Position numbers and translations under genes: made by a program
Origin: an uncultured Prevotellaceae bacterium
GTDB taxonomy: Bacteria > Bacteroidota > Bacteroidia > Bacteroidales > Bacteroidaceae
NCBI GenBank assembly: GCA_937892315.1
Contig: CALAVF010000076.1
Location: forward strand, 1-24,166
Direction of reading: 5' to 3'
DNA: 24,166 nucleotides
Shown here: one piece after another, positions 10,301 through 16,557 of the stretch
Layout of the letters: each line of letters opens with the position of its first letter
Numbering within the stretch: position 1 is the stretch's first letter
The notes under the pieces: model-generated
Told to the model about the DNA's origin: nothing
Databases searched by the model: none
What the model saw: only the letters and a program-made list of their open reading frames with translations

Positions 10301-11341
10301 TTCGTAGAGCAGGTCAATCTGCTGTTTATGCAGCCTTTTGCTCACGTTGCAGAAGTCTTCAGCCAGAATCTTGGCAGGCAGCAGTTGCCCCCAGGTACGT
10401 GTCTCAACTTTAGAAAGCAACTCCTTGAGTCTCGACCGACATGACTGCACAATGACCTGCTCGTTCTCGTTGTTTTCGTTCACGACCGCCATGTATGCAA
10501 TCACCTGATAGAAGGTCAGCAAGCCGTTGTGGAACAGGTTTTTGTAGCCTTGGCTCTTGTTCTGAATTTTCAGCGACATCTCAAACCACTTTGCCGACTC
10601 CGCATAATTGCCGTTGTTCAGATGGCGAAGAGCCCCCAACGTGTATCCTGCCGAGATGTTGGCAAAAATGCCATTGCTGGGCACTTTGCCTGTGGCAATG
10701 TAGTCATACAGTTCCACCTCTGCAAAAAGTTTGCATCGTACGTTCTCACTAATTCCGCTATATTGGCTAATGAGTGTCAGTATCAGCGTCGTGTCGGCCA
10801 CCGTGTCGTGATAAAGAAGGTATTCCGTCACGTTTTCGAAGAAGTACACAAAGGTCTCGGGCGAAAAATGCTCGAAAAGATGCTGAAAACGAGGTTCTTG
10901 TACAACGCTGCAGAACCAAAGCGATTGCTCAGGGCTAATCACATTGGCACTGGTGCCCAACTGGTAGTTGCTCTCCACCAGTTGCTTCACCGCATAACGA
11001 ACAAACATGTACGTCGGGCTTTGTTCCTGCTTGTATCGTTGCAGAGCCAGACGAATGTCTTTTCTCTTCTCGTGCAGATACCAGAGAGCAGGCACAAAAT
11101 CTTCTGTGTTGACGCCGATACGCATGGAATTGTTGTACCAGTCCCTTCCTTCGTTGCGGAAGATTCCGGCATCCAGCAGTTCTTGCAATGCCGCATCGCC
11201 ATCAAACATGGTGAAGCAATAGTGCTTCAGAATGTAGAAGTGGTCGAGCAGCCTTTTGGTGGTTCCGTAGCCATATTCCACATAGTAGCACAACAGCCGT
11301 TGGGCATCTTCGCTCAGTTGTTCGTATCGGTCAAAAATCAT
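7310..11341 (-). CDS. SNF2-family DEAH-box helicase/ATPase
   Basis: This is a Swi2/Snf2 ATPase that translocates on double-stranded DNA to remodel protein-DNA or nucleic acid complexes; the bacterial substrate is unknown. The C-terminal ~470 residues carry the full motor: LRPYQVDGYLW, Walker A DDMGLGKT (about residue 910 from this start), VAPASVAPNW, the DEAH box in CLDEAHIIKN, LTGTPVQN, and the helicase C half with GGLGLNLT and QATDRAYRIGQ. The N-terminal ~880 residues are mostly helical and charged, and I recognise no domain or cysteine zinc cluster in them. The frame is open up to an ATG at 11410 (1366 aa), with others at 11395 and 11341. I chose 11341 (1343 aa, MIFDRYEQ) because a strong promoter -7 element lies at 11371-11378, inside the longer version. 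No restriction, methylase or other defence partner is adjacent. Confidence 0.88.
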   Translation of the reverse strand: MIFDRYEQLSEDAQRLLCYYVEYGYGTTKRLLDHFYILKHYCFTMFDGDAALQELLDAGIFRNEGRDWYNNSMRIGVNTEDFVPALWYLHEKRKDIRLALQRYKQEQSPTYMFVRYAVKQLVESNYQLGTSANVISPEQSLWFCSVVQEPRFQHLFEHFSPETFVYFFENVTEYLLYHDTVADTTLILTLISQYSGISENVRCKLFAEVELYDYIATGKVPSNGIFANISAGYTLGALRHLNNGNYAESAKWFEMSLKIQNKSQGYKNLFHNGLLTFYQVIAYMAVVNENNENEQVIVQSCRSRLKELLSKVETRTWGQLLPAKILAEDFCNVSKRLHKQQIDLLYEEAAHGVRPALFCQLAFLLANYLGYSTAGMDVNLCIPNLALLRHEMAKYLPLYDAERETLRHLYGTRPALTNIYHKAEWEFVLEDLMNEAAGKQPAVQEQDTRLMYIRESESSRTIQVREQTRLKNGSWGNGKRLSDARYRKGEVECMNNADRRILAKLNHSEHWGLQLEDVIEEMVGDDRLYFGRFAPFTPIKVDRDKPYLIVENEGGRFVVKSNVPVGHAKDDLVIVEDSTTHYSLISIPNEIRDYYVKLLQLGSLPLEAEDTLRNLLKTIGGKVELHSSLIEGGSTLPIVDGQWNVGFKLSPKNGSNWEVEAFVRPLPGGRRTYRPGEGNNIIIDENEEGRARVKRNMEMERANQELVQAFWRSEGYEYQEEDTYPPEFLLDLVQMIQEHPETFYAEWPEGQTLKVKSLARGASSWNGVVKARGLWFDIEGEIDIDEKNRMSISQLLELVGKSQGKYIKLGDGEFLALSEKLRHQLKALDAIANRERGKIKISPFSAALMGEDILNGDIQLQLDEKLLDIRQKILDGSEYSPEIPKELNATLRPYQVDGYLWIARLNSWGAGALLADDMGLGKTIQTIAFLLLKKEEGPSLVVAPASVAPNWKTELEKFAPTLNVQILNFATNRNQVVKEAKAGDIIITTYGILLSIQDIITEKHWNVACLDEAHIIKNRGAKTSAAAMKIQADNRVMLTGTPVQNHLGELWSLFQFVNPGLLGGYEHFSQKFIIPIEGYQDKEKQEQLDRIVHPFMLRRTKQAVLKELPEKTEIYHSVELNKDELAIYESIRIRAEKMLQESGADVNLNVLAEITRLRQAACSAQLIEPKWTGDCSKITALVELLQGVIEGGNRALVFSQFVSFFDIVRKELDRLGMKYFYIDGSVPVKRRTEMVEAFQKGENSLFLISLKAGGLGLNLTGANYVFHLDPWWNPAIEQQATDRAYRIGQNQAVTVYHLVSKNTIEEKIIRLHQTKRDLADNILAGTDMSHKLTGKDLLEMVAK

Positions 11342-11370
11342 GTGTGTCCGTTCAGTTTGGGTAGAGCGTG

Positions 11371-11401
11371 CAAAGTTACGAACTTTCTTCGACATGACCA
11401 A
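11371..11401 (-). promoter_or_regulatory. Promoter of the SNF2 helicase gene
   Basis: On the minus strand TAACTTTG (11371-11378) matches the Bacteroidetes -7 consensus, and TTG (11399-11401) is 20 nt upstream, the same spacing as in the EF-P and 819-aa promoters. Transcription would start near 11364, which puts the ATG codons at 11410 and 11395 outside the message and favours the ATG at 11341, with a leader of about 22 nt. Confidence 0.65.
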
Positions 11402-11422
11402 GCCCTTCATCGTTATTTCACA

Positions 11423-11436
11423 ATGAAATCTTTCAT
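11423..11436. repeat. Short inverted repeat directly inside the right 26-bp repeat
   Basis: ATGAAA and TTTCAT, separated by TC, form a six-base perfect inverted repeat that abuts the inner edge of the 26-bp repeat at 11437. It could be a small operator or part of a recombination or transposition end. At the other edge of the block a looser ATGAAA...TTTCAT pair (59-78) overlaps the stop codon of the lyase gene. Confidence 0.35.
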
Positions 11437-11462
11437 GTTCCCTCGTATCGTATCAATTCATG
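11437..11462 (-). repeat. Right copy of 26-bp inverted repeat (partner at 1-26)
   Basis: This copy is identical to the reverse complement of window bases 1-26 at 25 of 26 positions. It contains a short internal direct repeat (TCGTATCGTATCA). It lies between the helicase promoter and the hairpin downstream of the EF-P gene, at the junction between the lyase/helicase block and conserved housekeeping genes. The orientation relative to the left copy is inverted, with both CATGAATT ends on the outside. Confidence 0.85.
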
Positions 11463-11503
11463 TCGAGGATTTATAATCATACAACACCCGTACACAAATA
11501 AAT

Positions 11504-11540
11504 ACGCGTCCTCGTTGCATAAACTGCAAAGAGGACGCGT
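11504..11540 (-). terminator. Hairpin terminator downstream of EF-P
   Basis: A perfect 10-bp stem (ACGCGTCCTC at 11504-11513 with GAGGACGCGT at 11531-11540) encloses a second 5-bp stem (TTGCA/TGCAA, 11515-11519 with 11525-11529) after a single G/A mismatch. It begins 48 nt after the EF-P stop codon. On the minus strand the following bases are ATTTATTTGTG, a weak U-rich tract. A terminator for efp is the most likely role. Confidence 0.6.
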
Positions 11541-11588
11541 CCTGACAAGACGGTATGAAAACTGCCTTGTATGGGTTGTGAGAGAGAA

Positions 11589-12158
11589 TTATTTGCGGGT
11601 AACGTATGAACCGTCGCGAGTGTCAACTTCAATGAGGTCGCCCTCGTTGATGAAGAGAGGTACGCGGATTTCTACGCCGGTCTCCAGTGTGGCTGGCTTG
11701 GTTGCGTTAGTGGCGGTGTTGCCAGCAAAGCCAGGCTCAGTGTAAGTCACCTGAAGAACCACCTTGACAGGAGCCTCGGCGGTGAGGATAGTGCCTGTTG
11801 ACTCGTCGATGGATGCCATCACCATCGTTTCGCCTTCTTTCAGGAAGTCGCCGCCTGTGATAACGTCCTTGGAGATGTTCACCTGTTCGTAAGTCTCTGT
11901 GTTCATGAATACGAGTTCGTCACCCTCTTTGTAGAGGAACTGGAACTGCTGGTGCGATACCTGCACATCGTCGAGTTTTGCGGATACAATCCATGTACGC
12001 TCGAGCACACGGCCATCCTCCACGTTGCGGAGTTTTGTACGCATCACTGTATTTCCCTTGCCTGGCTTCACGTGCAAGAAATCAATCACTACATAAATCT
12101 TGCCATCGTCAAGACGGAGGCATACGTTCTTTTTAATGTCACCTGCTAAAATAGCCAT
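11589..12158 (-). CDS. efp: Translation elongation factor P
   Basis: EF-P binds between the P and E sites of the ribosome and relieves stalling at polyproline stretches. The 189-residue product has the normal family length. Residues 29-36 (HVKPGKGN) form the N-terminal loop whose tip lysine (K34) is the modified residue in many bacteria. The C-terminal OB domains are visible as VTYTEPGFAGNTATN, KPATLETG and VPLFINEGD, ending in VDTRDGSYVTRK. No neighbouring EF-P modification enzyme (epmA/epmB, ymfI or rhamnosyltransferase type) is visible in this window. A Bacteroidetes-type promoter lies about 50 nt upstream. The gene is transcribed away from rpmH. Confidence 0.97.
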   Translation of the reverse strand: MAILAGDIKKNVCLRLDDGKIYVVIDFLHVKPGKGNTVMRTKLRNVEDGRVLERTWIVSAKLDDVQVSHQQFQFLYKEGDELVFMNTETYEQVNISKDVITGGDFLKEGETMVMASIDESTGTILTAEAPVKVVLQVTYTEPGFAGNTATNATKPATLETGVEIRVPLFINEGDLIEVDTRDGSYVTRK

Positions 12159-12209
12159 AAATCTTTTTGGTTTTTATTAATTAGTTTCTTTACTCGCTGA
12201 AATCGGGTG

Positions 12210-12241
12210 CAAAGGTACGAATAAGTGGGAGAAAAACCAAA
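12210..12241 (-). promoter_or_regulatory. Promoter of efp
   Basis: On the minus strand TACCTTTG (12210-12217) is a perfect Bacteroidetes -7 element and TTTG (12238-12241) is the -33 element, with 20 nt between. The predicted start site leaves a leader of roughly 45 nt before the efp ATG at 12158. Confidence 0.8.
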
Positions 12242-12302
12242 TTTATTTAAATTTTTCCGAATGAAAGTACCTCCAACGGAGTCAAAAACTACGCAATTTT
12301 GC

Positions 12303-12339
12303 AAAAATGACAAAAAAAGTGTGTGTTTTTTGCATTTTT
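12303..12339. repeat. AT-rich hairpin between the divergent efp and rpmH promoters
   Basis: AAAAATG (12303-12309) pairs with CATTTTT (12333-12339), and inside it CAAAAAA (12311-12317) pairs with TTTTTTG (12326-12332), with one bulged A and an 8-nt loop. It ends 3 nt before the rpmH -33 element. It is not downstream of any gene, so termination is unlikely to be its main purpose. It may be an upstream promoter element, a regulator site, or simply AT-rich spacer. Confidence 0.45.
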
Positions 12340-12341
12340 CT

Positions 12342-12372
12342 TTTGCTGATTTCCTGAAATTCACTAATTTTG
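12342..12372 (+). promoter_or_regulatory. Promoter of rpmH
   Basis: TTTG (12342-12345) and TAATTTTG (12365-12372) are separated by 19 nt, a perfect match to the Bacteroidetes consensus. Transcription would begin near 12378, about 93 nt before the rpmH ATG, and exactly where a structured leader begins. Confidence 0.8.
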
Positions 12373-12377
12373 CAGTC

Positions 12378-12425
12378 GTTTTCCGCAGAAATATCAAAAT
12401 GTTGCGGCATTTTGTGTGGCAAAAC
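12378..12425 (+). promoter_or_regulatory. Structured 5' leader of rpmH with two competing pairings
   Basis: In the predicted leader, GTTTT-CCGCA (12378-12387) can pair with TGTGG-C-AAAAC (12415-12425; one bulged C, one G-U pair), closing over a perfect 7-bp hairpin CAAAATG/CATTTTG (12395-12401 with 12408-12414, loop TTGCGG). The loop bases TGCGG (12403-12407) can instead pair with CCGCA (12383-12387), which would break the outer stem. Such alternatives are seen in ribosomal protein leaders, but autoregulation here is only an inference from the fold. Confidence 0.45.
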
Positions 12426-12470
12426 GTGTGAACTCCATGTAAGAATTAATAACAAAAATACGCTCAAAAA

Positions 12471-12626
12471 ATGAAAAGAACATTCCAACCTCACAACCGT
12501 AAGAGAGTGAACAAGCACGGTTTCCGTCATCGCATGGAGACTGCTAACGGTCGTCGAGTTCTTTCTGCTCGTCGCAAGAAGGGTCGCAAGTCTCTCTCTG
12601 TATCAAGCGAACATCACGGCAAGTAA
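12471..12626 (+). CDS. rpmH: 50S ribosomal protein L34
   Basis: This 51-residue, highly basic protein is a structural component of the large ribosomal subunit. It begins with the nearly invariant [18 protein letters not shown] and continues [20 protein letters not shown], the classical L34 pattern. The start at 12471 is fixed by this N-terminus. The bases before it are A-rich (CTCAAAAA) rather than a Shine-Dalgarno sequence, as is usual in Bacteroidetes. It has its own promoter and terminator, so it is a one-gene unit between efp and the PASTA operon. I see no dnaA or rnpA next to it, unlike in many other phyla. Confidence 0.97.
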   Translation: MKRTFQPHNRKRVNKHGFRHRMETANGRRVLSARRKKGRKSLSVSSEHHGK

Positions 12627-12645
12627 ATTTTGCTTTTCGCAATAC

Positions 12646-12681
12646 AAAAAGCAGGAGTTTTGATGAAACTTCTGCTTTTTT
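12646..12681 (+). terminator. Intrinsic terminator of rpmH
   Basis: A 15-bp stem (12646-12660 with 12666-12680, one G-T pair) has a 5-nt loop, and its AAAAAGCAG / CTTCTGCTTTTTT arms end in a T-run that serves as the U tract. It starts 20 nt after the rpmH stop codon and ends 13 nt before the -33 element of the next promoter, so the two transcription units are clearly separated. Confidence 0.9.
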
Positions 12682-12693
12682 GTTTGGGTTTAT

Positions 12694-12724
12694 TTTGTAT
12701 TCTCTCCGATTTGCACTACCTTTG
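12694..12724 (+). promoter_or_regulatory. Promoter of the PASTA-rluA-ddl operon
   Basis: TTTG (12694-12697) and TACCTTTG (12717-12724) are separated by 19 nt, a perfect Bacteroidetes promoter. The predicted leader before the ATG at 12755 is about 25 nt. I find no other clear promoter until after 18868, so this may drive all seven following genes. Confidence 0.8.
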
Positions 12725-12754
12725 CAACATCTTTTTTAATAATGTACGTGTAAA

Positions 12755-13393
12755 ATGGCTTTGAAGAAATACTTTACTGGTAAGACCGGGGCAATCTTTT
12801 GGGTGAACATCGTCCTGATGTTGCTGCTGATTGTTGCCGTACCTGTGGTCACCCTCTATTTGCTGGACAGTTTCACGCATCACGGCGAGAAAATAGAAGT
12901 GCCAAGTGTGTTGGGTAAACAAGTCTATGATGCAGAATCCATGTTGAAGGAACGCGGATTGGTGGCACTGGTTGCCGACTCAACCTATGATAAACGTGCC
13001 ACGCCTGGTTCGGTGCTGGAACAGTCCCCAAGGGCTGGCTACGAAGTGAAAAGCGGTCGTGTGGTTTATTTGACGGTCAATCTCAAGGGTGCACCGATGG
13101 CTCAACTGCCAGACGTGGTGGGACAAGGCTCGTTGCGACAGGCGGTGTCCATCTTGGAGTCCTTAGGCTTCAAGTTGACTCCCCATGAGCCAGTGCTCGG
13201 CAGACCTAAGGATTTGGTCATTGCGGTGAAGCAGGGACGGCGTGAGGTACATGCAGGTCAGATGCTGCCTCGTGACCAGAAATTGACCATCGTGATTGGT
13301 GGCGGTGAAATCGATTCGACGATGATGGAAGATGAGGAGGATTTGGATGTGGAGGTAGAGGATGGAGGAAATGACTTCGACATTGAACTATAG
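12755..13393 (+). CDS. Membrane-anchored PASTA-domain protein
   Basis: The 212-residue product has a short cytoplasmic start, one transmembrane helix (about residues 13-38), two periplasmic PASTA domains (about 46-110 and 115-184) and an acidic C-terminal tail (185-212). In Gram-positive bacteria PASTA domains sense muropeptides, but Bacteroidetes have small kinase-free versions like this whose role is not known to me. There is no Ser/Thr kinase domain and no penicillin-binding domain here. The last 32 nt overlap the start of the pseudouridine synthase gene, which implies coupled translation. Confidence 0.88.
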   Translation: MALKKYFTGKTGAIFWVNIVLMLLLIVAVPVVTLYLLDSFTHHGEKIEVPSVLGKQVYDAESMLKERGLVALVADSTYDKRATPGSVLEQSPRAGYEVKSGRVVYLTVNLKGAPMAQLPDVVGQGSLRQAVSILESLGFKLTPHEPVLGRPKDLVIAVKQGRREVHAGQMLPRDQKLTIVIGGGEIDSTMMEDEEDLDVEVEDGGNDFDIEL

Positions 13394-14429
13394 AGCGGAA
13401 GAGGAAGAGTTGGAAGAGGACGAGATGTCCCAACTCTATGAGCACTATCGCTTCGTAGCAGATAAGAAGCAGAAGATGCTGAGGGTGGACAAGTTCCTGC
13501 TTGACCACTTGAGTAACACCTCTCGCAACCGTGTGCAGAAGGCTGCCGATGCGGGTTTCATCATGGCGAATGGGAAGCCGGTGAAACGCTCCTACAAGGT
13601 GAAGCCCGATGATGTCATTCAGGTGATGCTCGACCGCCCCCATTACGAGAACAAGATTCTCCCAGAAGAGATTCCGCTTGACATTGTGTATGAAGATGGT
13701 GACCTGATTGTGGTGAACAAACCCGCAGGGTTGGTGGTGCATCCAGGCTTTGGCAACTGGAACGGTACGTTGCTGAATGCTTTGGCATGGCATCTGAAAG
13801 ATATGCCGCAGTATGACATCAACGACCCCGAAATTGGCTTGGTGCATCGCATCGACAAAGATACCAGCGGCTTGTTGGTCATCGCCAAGACGGCTACGGC
13901 AAAGACGAGCCTTGGCTTGCAGTTCTTCAACAAGACCACAAAACGAGAGTACAATGCCCTTGTGTGGGGCAACTTCAAAGAAGATGAAGGGAGGATAGAA
14001 GGCAACATCGGTCGTGATCCGAAGGACAGAATGCGGATGACCGTGTTCCCGCCTGATTCGGAAGTGGGAAAACATGCTGTGACACATTATTATATATTGG
14101 AGCGTTTTGGCTATACGACGCTGGTGAAGTGTGTGTTGGAGACAGGCAGAACACACCAGATACGTGCCCACATGCGGCACATCGGACACCCCCTCTTCAG
14201 CGACGAACGCTATGGCGGCGACCAAGTGCTGAAGGGCACGACTTCGAGCAAGTATCATCAGTTTATCGAAAACTGCTTCAAACTCTGTCCGCGTCAAGTG
14301 CTTCATGCCAAGACACTGGGTTTTGTGCATCCACGCACAGGCAAGGAGATGATGTTTGACTCTGCATTGCCAGAAGACATCAACGCCCTTTTGGATAAGT
14401 GGCGAAACTATATATCTGCAAATCAATAA
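13362..14429 (+). CDS. RluA-family 23S rRNA pseudouridine synthase (RluD-like)
   Basis: This enzyme isomerises uridine to pseudouridine in rRNA. The 355-residue product has an acidic leader, an S4 RNA-binding domain (about 40-90: RVDKFLLDHL...NRVQKAADAGFI) and the RluA catalytic domain. The signature HRIDKDTSGLLV carries the catalytic aspartate (D165). Further family marks are VVNKPAGLVVHPG, TGRTHQIRAHM and HPLFSDERYGGD. The start at 13362 lies inside the PASTA gene; the ATG at 13371 is an alternative and would reduce the overlap by 9 nt. The target uridines cannot be assigned from sequence, although the S4 domain and position favour an RluD-like role. The ddl gene starts 9 nt after the stop codon. 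Confidence 0.93.
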   Translation: MEEMTSTLNYRAEEEELEEDEMSQLYEHYRFVADKKQKMLRVDKFLLDHLSNTSRNRVQKAADAGFIMANGKPVKRSYKVKPDDVIQVMLDRPHYENKILPEEIPLDIVYEDGDLIVVNKPAGLVVHPGFGNWNGTLLNALAWHLKDMPQYDINDPEIGLVHRIDKDTSGLLVIAKTATAKTSLGLQFFNKTTKREYNALVWGNFKEDEGRIEGNIGRDPKDRMRMTVFPPDSEVGKHAVTHYYILERFGYTTLVKCVLETGRTHQIRAHMRHIGHPLFSDERYGGDQVLKGTTSSKYHQFIENCFKLCPRQVLHAKTLGFVHPRTGKEMMFDSALPEDINALLDKWRNYISANQ

Positions 14430-14437
14430 GAAGAAAG

Positions 14438-15436
14438 ATGAAAAAAGTTATTGCAATCGTGGCTGGAGGCGATAGTTCCGAACACGATGTGTCGCTGAGA
14501 AGTGCGGCAGGAATTGATTCATGGATTGACAAAGAACTGTATGACGTATATATCGTGGAGGTAAGTCACGAAGGTTGGCTCGCACATCTGCCCAATGGGA
14601 AAAAGGCCCCTGTGTATCGCCACAATTTCTCGTTCAAGGACGAGTGGGGCAAGGATGTCAAGCCTGACTACGCTTATATCACCATCCACGGAACACCTGG
14701 TGAGGATGGTGTCTTGCAGGGATATTTTGACTTGCTGAACATCCCTTATTCGACCAGTGGTGTGTTGGTGGAGTCGATGACATTCAACAAGTTTGCCCTC
14801 AATCAGTTCTTGAAAGGCTTTGGCGTGAGAGTGGCAGAGGAAGTGTTGGTGCGTCTGGGACAAACTGTGGATGCACAGCAGATTGCAGACAAGGTGGGCA
14901 TTCCCTGCTTCATCAAGCCCAATGCCGGCGGTTCCAGTTTCGGCGTCACTCACTGCAAGAAGGTGGAAGACATTCTCCCTTCCATTGAGAAAGCGATGGA
15001 AGAAAGTCCAGAGGTGCTGATTGAGAGTGAGTTGAAGGGAGTGGAAATCAGCAATGGCGTATATCAGACGAAAGCCAGTGGCAAGCATGTCCTTCCCATC
15101 ACGGAAGTAGTTCCCAAGACCGACTTCTTCGATTACGATGCCAAGTATAATGGCTTGGTGGAGGAAATCACGCCAGCACGTCTCCCGGAAAGCACGACTC
15201 GGCGAGTACAGGCCCTCACAGGTGCCATCTACGATATTCTGGGTGCTTCGGGCATCATTCGTGTTGACTATATCATCAGCAAGAATGAGTCGGGCGAAGA
15301 CGTGATTAACATGTTGGAAATCAACACAACTCCAGGCATGACTGCCACGAGTTTCATCCCTCAGCAGGTACGTGCAGCAGGGATGGAAATGAAAGATGTA
15401 CTCAATGAAATCATTGCAGATAAACTATGCAACTAA
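14438..15436 (+). CDS. ddl: D-alanine--D-alanine ligase
   Basis: This ATP-grasp ligase joins two D-alanines for the peptidoglycan stem peptide. I chose the ATG at 14438 (332 aa) because it gives the expected N-terminus MKKVIAIVAGGDSSEHDVSLRS; an in-frame ATG at 14399 would add 13 residues that overlap rluA. Visible motifs are HGTPGEDG (84-91), the ATP-grasp loop KPNAGGSSFG (160-169), YDAKYNG (233-239), RVDY (275-278) and the metal-binding EINTTPGM (294-301). The tyrosine in YDAKYNG is typical of D-Ala-D-Ala rather than D-Ala-D-Lac ligases. An A-rich AAGAAAG precedes the start. The last 10 nt overlap the next gene. Confidence 0.95.
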   Translation: MKKVIAIVAGGDSSEHDVSLRSAAGIDSWIDKELYDVYIVEVSHEGWLAHLPNGKKAPVYRHNFSFKDEWGKDVKPDYAYITIHGTPGEDGVLQGYFDLLNIPYSTSGVLVESMTFNKFALNQFLKGFGVRVAEEVLVRLGQTVDAQQIADKVGIPCFIKPNAGGSSFGVTHCKKVEDILPSIEKAMEESPEVLIESELKGVEISNGVYQTKASGKHVLPITEVVPKTDFFDYDAKYNGLVEEITPARLPESTTRRVQALTGAIYDILGASGIIRVDYIISKNESGEDVINMLEINTTPGMTATSFIPQQVRAAGMEMKDVLNEIIADKLCN

Positions 15437-16557
15437 GCGATTTTGACGACATTCGCCCATGTTCTGAGGGTGAGATGAAGGCAGCCTTCGAAAGCATGTT
15501 GGCTGACCGGCAGTTTGACAAGATTCTGTCAGGATTGATTCCTCTGCCTAAAGGATTGAGAAACTGGTTATTGAAACTTCTGTTTGTGGGCATTAAGACG
15601 CCGCTCGATTTTCAGAAGCGTTACATGAAGCCGCTGGTATATTACGTGTTCCATAAAGCGACCACGGGACATTCTTTTTTCTTCCCCAACTCGCTGGACA
15701 GGAAAGGCAATTATACCTTCATGTCCAACCATCGTGACATTGTGCTCGACTCGGCTTTCCTCGACACGTTCTTGCTGAAGGCGGGATTCTCCACGACGGT
15801 AGAGATTGCCATTGGCGACAACCTCCTGATTTATCCGTGGATAAAGACGTTGGTGCGAATGAACAAGTCGTTTACGGTCAATCGAGGCTTGACCCCCAAA
15901 GAGATGCTGAAGTCCTCCATTCACATGAGTCAGTATATGCACTTTGCCATCAACGAGAAGCACGAGAACATTTGGATTGCTCAACGTGAAGGACGTGCCA
16001 AAGACTCTGATGACCGAACGCAGGAGTCCGTGCTGAAGATGCTGAACATGGGTGGCCCAACGCCTGGTAAGACAGTGGCTGAAATCATTGAGAACCTTCG
16101 TCATGTAAACATCGTTCCTCTTGCCATTTCCTACGAATATGACCCTTGCGACTATTTGAAAGCCAAGGAGTTCCAATGCAAACGTGACATTCCTGGGTGG
16201 AAGAAAGCCAAGCAGGATGACCTCGACAACATGAAGACAGGCATCTGGGGTAAGAAGGGGCATGTTCACTATCAGGCAGCCGATTGTATCAACAACTGGT
16301 TGGATTCGCTGGATCCAACTACCATTGAAAAGGCTGACATCTTCCGCATCGTAGCAGAGCATATCGACCACGAAATCCACAAAAACTATCGCATTTATGA
16401 CATCAACCGCGATGCCCTTGCTGGCAAGCAAAACGAATACATCGAATCACGTGTCAAATTGGTTGATGTAGAGCACCCCGATGTGCCTTTCCTGAGAGAA
16501 AAAATCACCGCAATGTATGCTAATCCCCTTCGGAACTATGAAAAGGCTGTTCAGTAG
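15427..16557 (+). CDS. Glycerol-3-phosphate / 1-acylglycerol-3-phosphate acyltransferase-like protein
   Basis: The product (376 aa) resembles the PlsB/PlsC acyltransferase superfamily that builds phosphatidic acid. Motif I appears as SNHRDIVLDS: H102 is followed by D108, so the spacing is H-x5-D rather than the usual H-x4-D. Motif II is probably FTVNRGLTPKEM, motif III is IAQREGRAKD (E188) and motif IV is NIVPLAISYE. The length is greater than a typical 240-residue PlsC. There is no clear transmembrane segment. Its start overlaps ddl by 10 nt and its end overlaps the next gene by 20 nt, so it is tied to envelope synthesis by context. The precise acyl acceptor is unknown; an acyltransferase for another lipid is possible. 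Confidence 0.8.
   Translation: MQLSDFDDIRPCSEGEMKAAFESMLADRQFDKILSGLIPLPKGLRNWLLKLLFVGIKTPLDFQKRYMKPLVYYVFHKATTGHSFFFPNSLDRKGNYTFMSNHRDIVLDSAFLDTFLLKAGFSTTVEIAIGDNLLIYPWIKTLVRMNKSFTVNRGLTPKEMLKSSIHMSQYMHFAINEKHENIWIAQREGRAKDSDDRTQESVLKMLNMGGPTPGKTVAEIIENLRHVNIVPLAISYEYDPCDYLKAKEFQCKRDIPGWKKAKQDDLDNMKTGIWGKKGHVHYQAADCINNWLDSLDPTTIEKADIFRIVAEHIDHEIHKNYRIYDINRDALAGKQNEYIESRVKLVDVEHPDVPFLREKITAMYANPLRNYEKAVQ

Noticed and set aside
7310..11410. SNF2 helicase as the core of a phage-defence system
   Set aside because: No methylase, nuclease, DUF1998 or other defence partner is adjacent, and stand-alone SNF2 proteins of this size are common in Bacteroidetes chromosomes.
1..11462. Insertion sequence or integrative element defined by the 26-bp inverted repeat
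   Set aside because: No transposase, integrase or resolvase is encoded between the copies and no target duplication can be checked because the window begins at the left copy; kept only as a finding.
9542..11476. Two long plus-strand frames (9542-10444 and 10529-11476) opposite the SNF2 gene
   Set aside because: Their translations are Cys/His/Val-rich without domains, and the minus strand is a coherent helicase gene with its own promoter.
12146..12530. Two short minus-strand frames (12146-12397 and 12282-12530) over the efp-rpmH gap and rpmH
   Set aside because: They cover both promoters and the hairpins and lie opposite ribosomal protein L34; the products have no family resemblance.
12755..13393. 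PASTA gene as a Ser/Thr kinase or penicillin-binding protein
   Set aside because: The protein is 212 residues with only a membrane helix and two PASTA domains; no kinase or transpeptidase domain is present.
13218..14426. Long minus-strand open frame (402 codons) opposite the pseudouridine synthase
   Set aside because: The plus strand holds a full RluA protein with S4 domain and catalytic signature; the opposite frame has no recognisable motif and is a codon-bias shadow.
15568..16431. 287-codon minus-strand frame opposite the acyltransferase
   Set aside because: No motif, no start signals, and fully contained within a gene supported by motifs and operon context.
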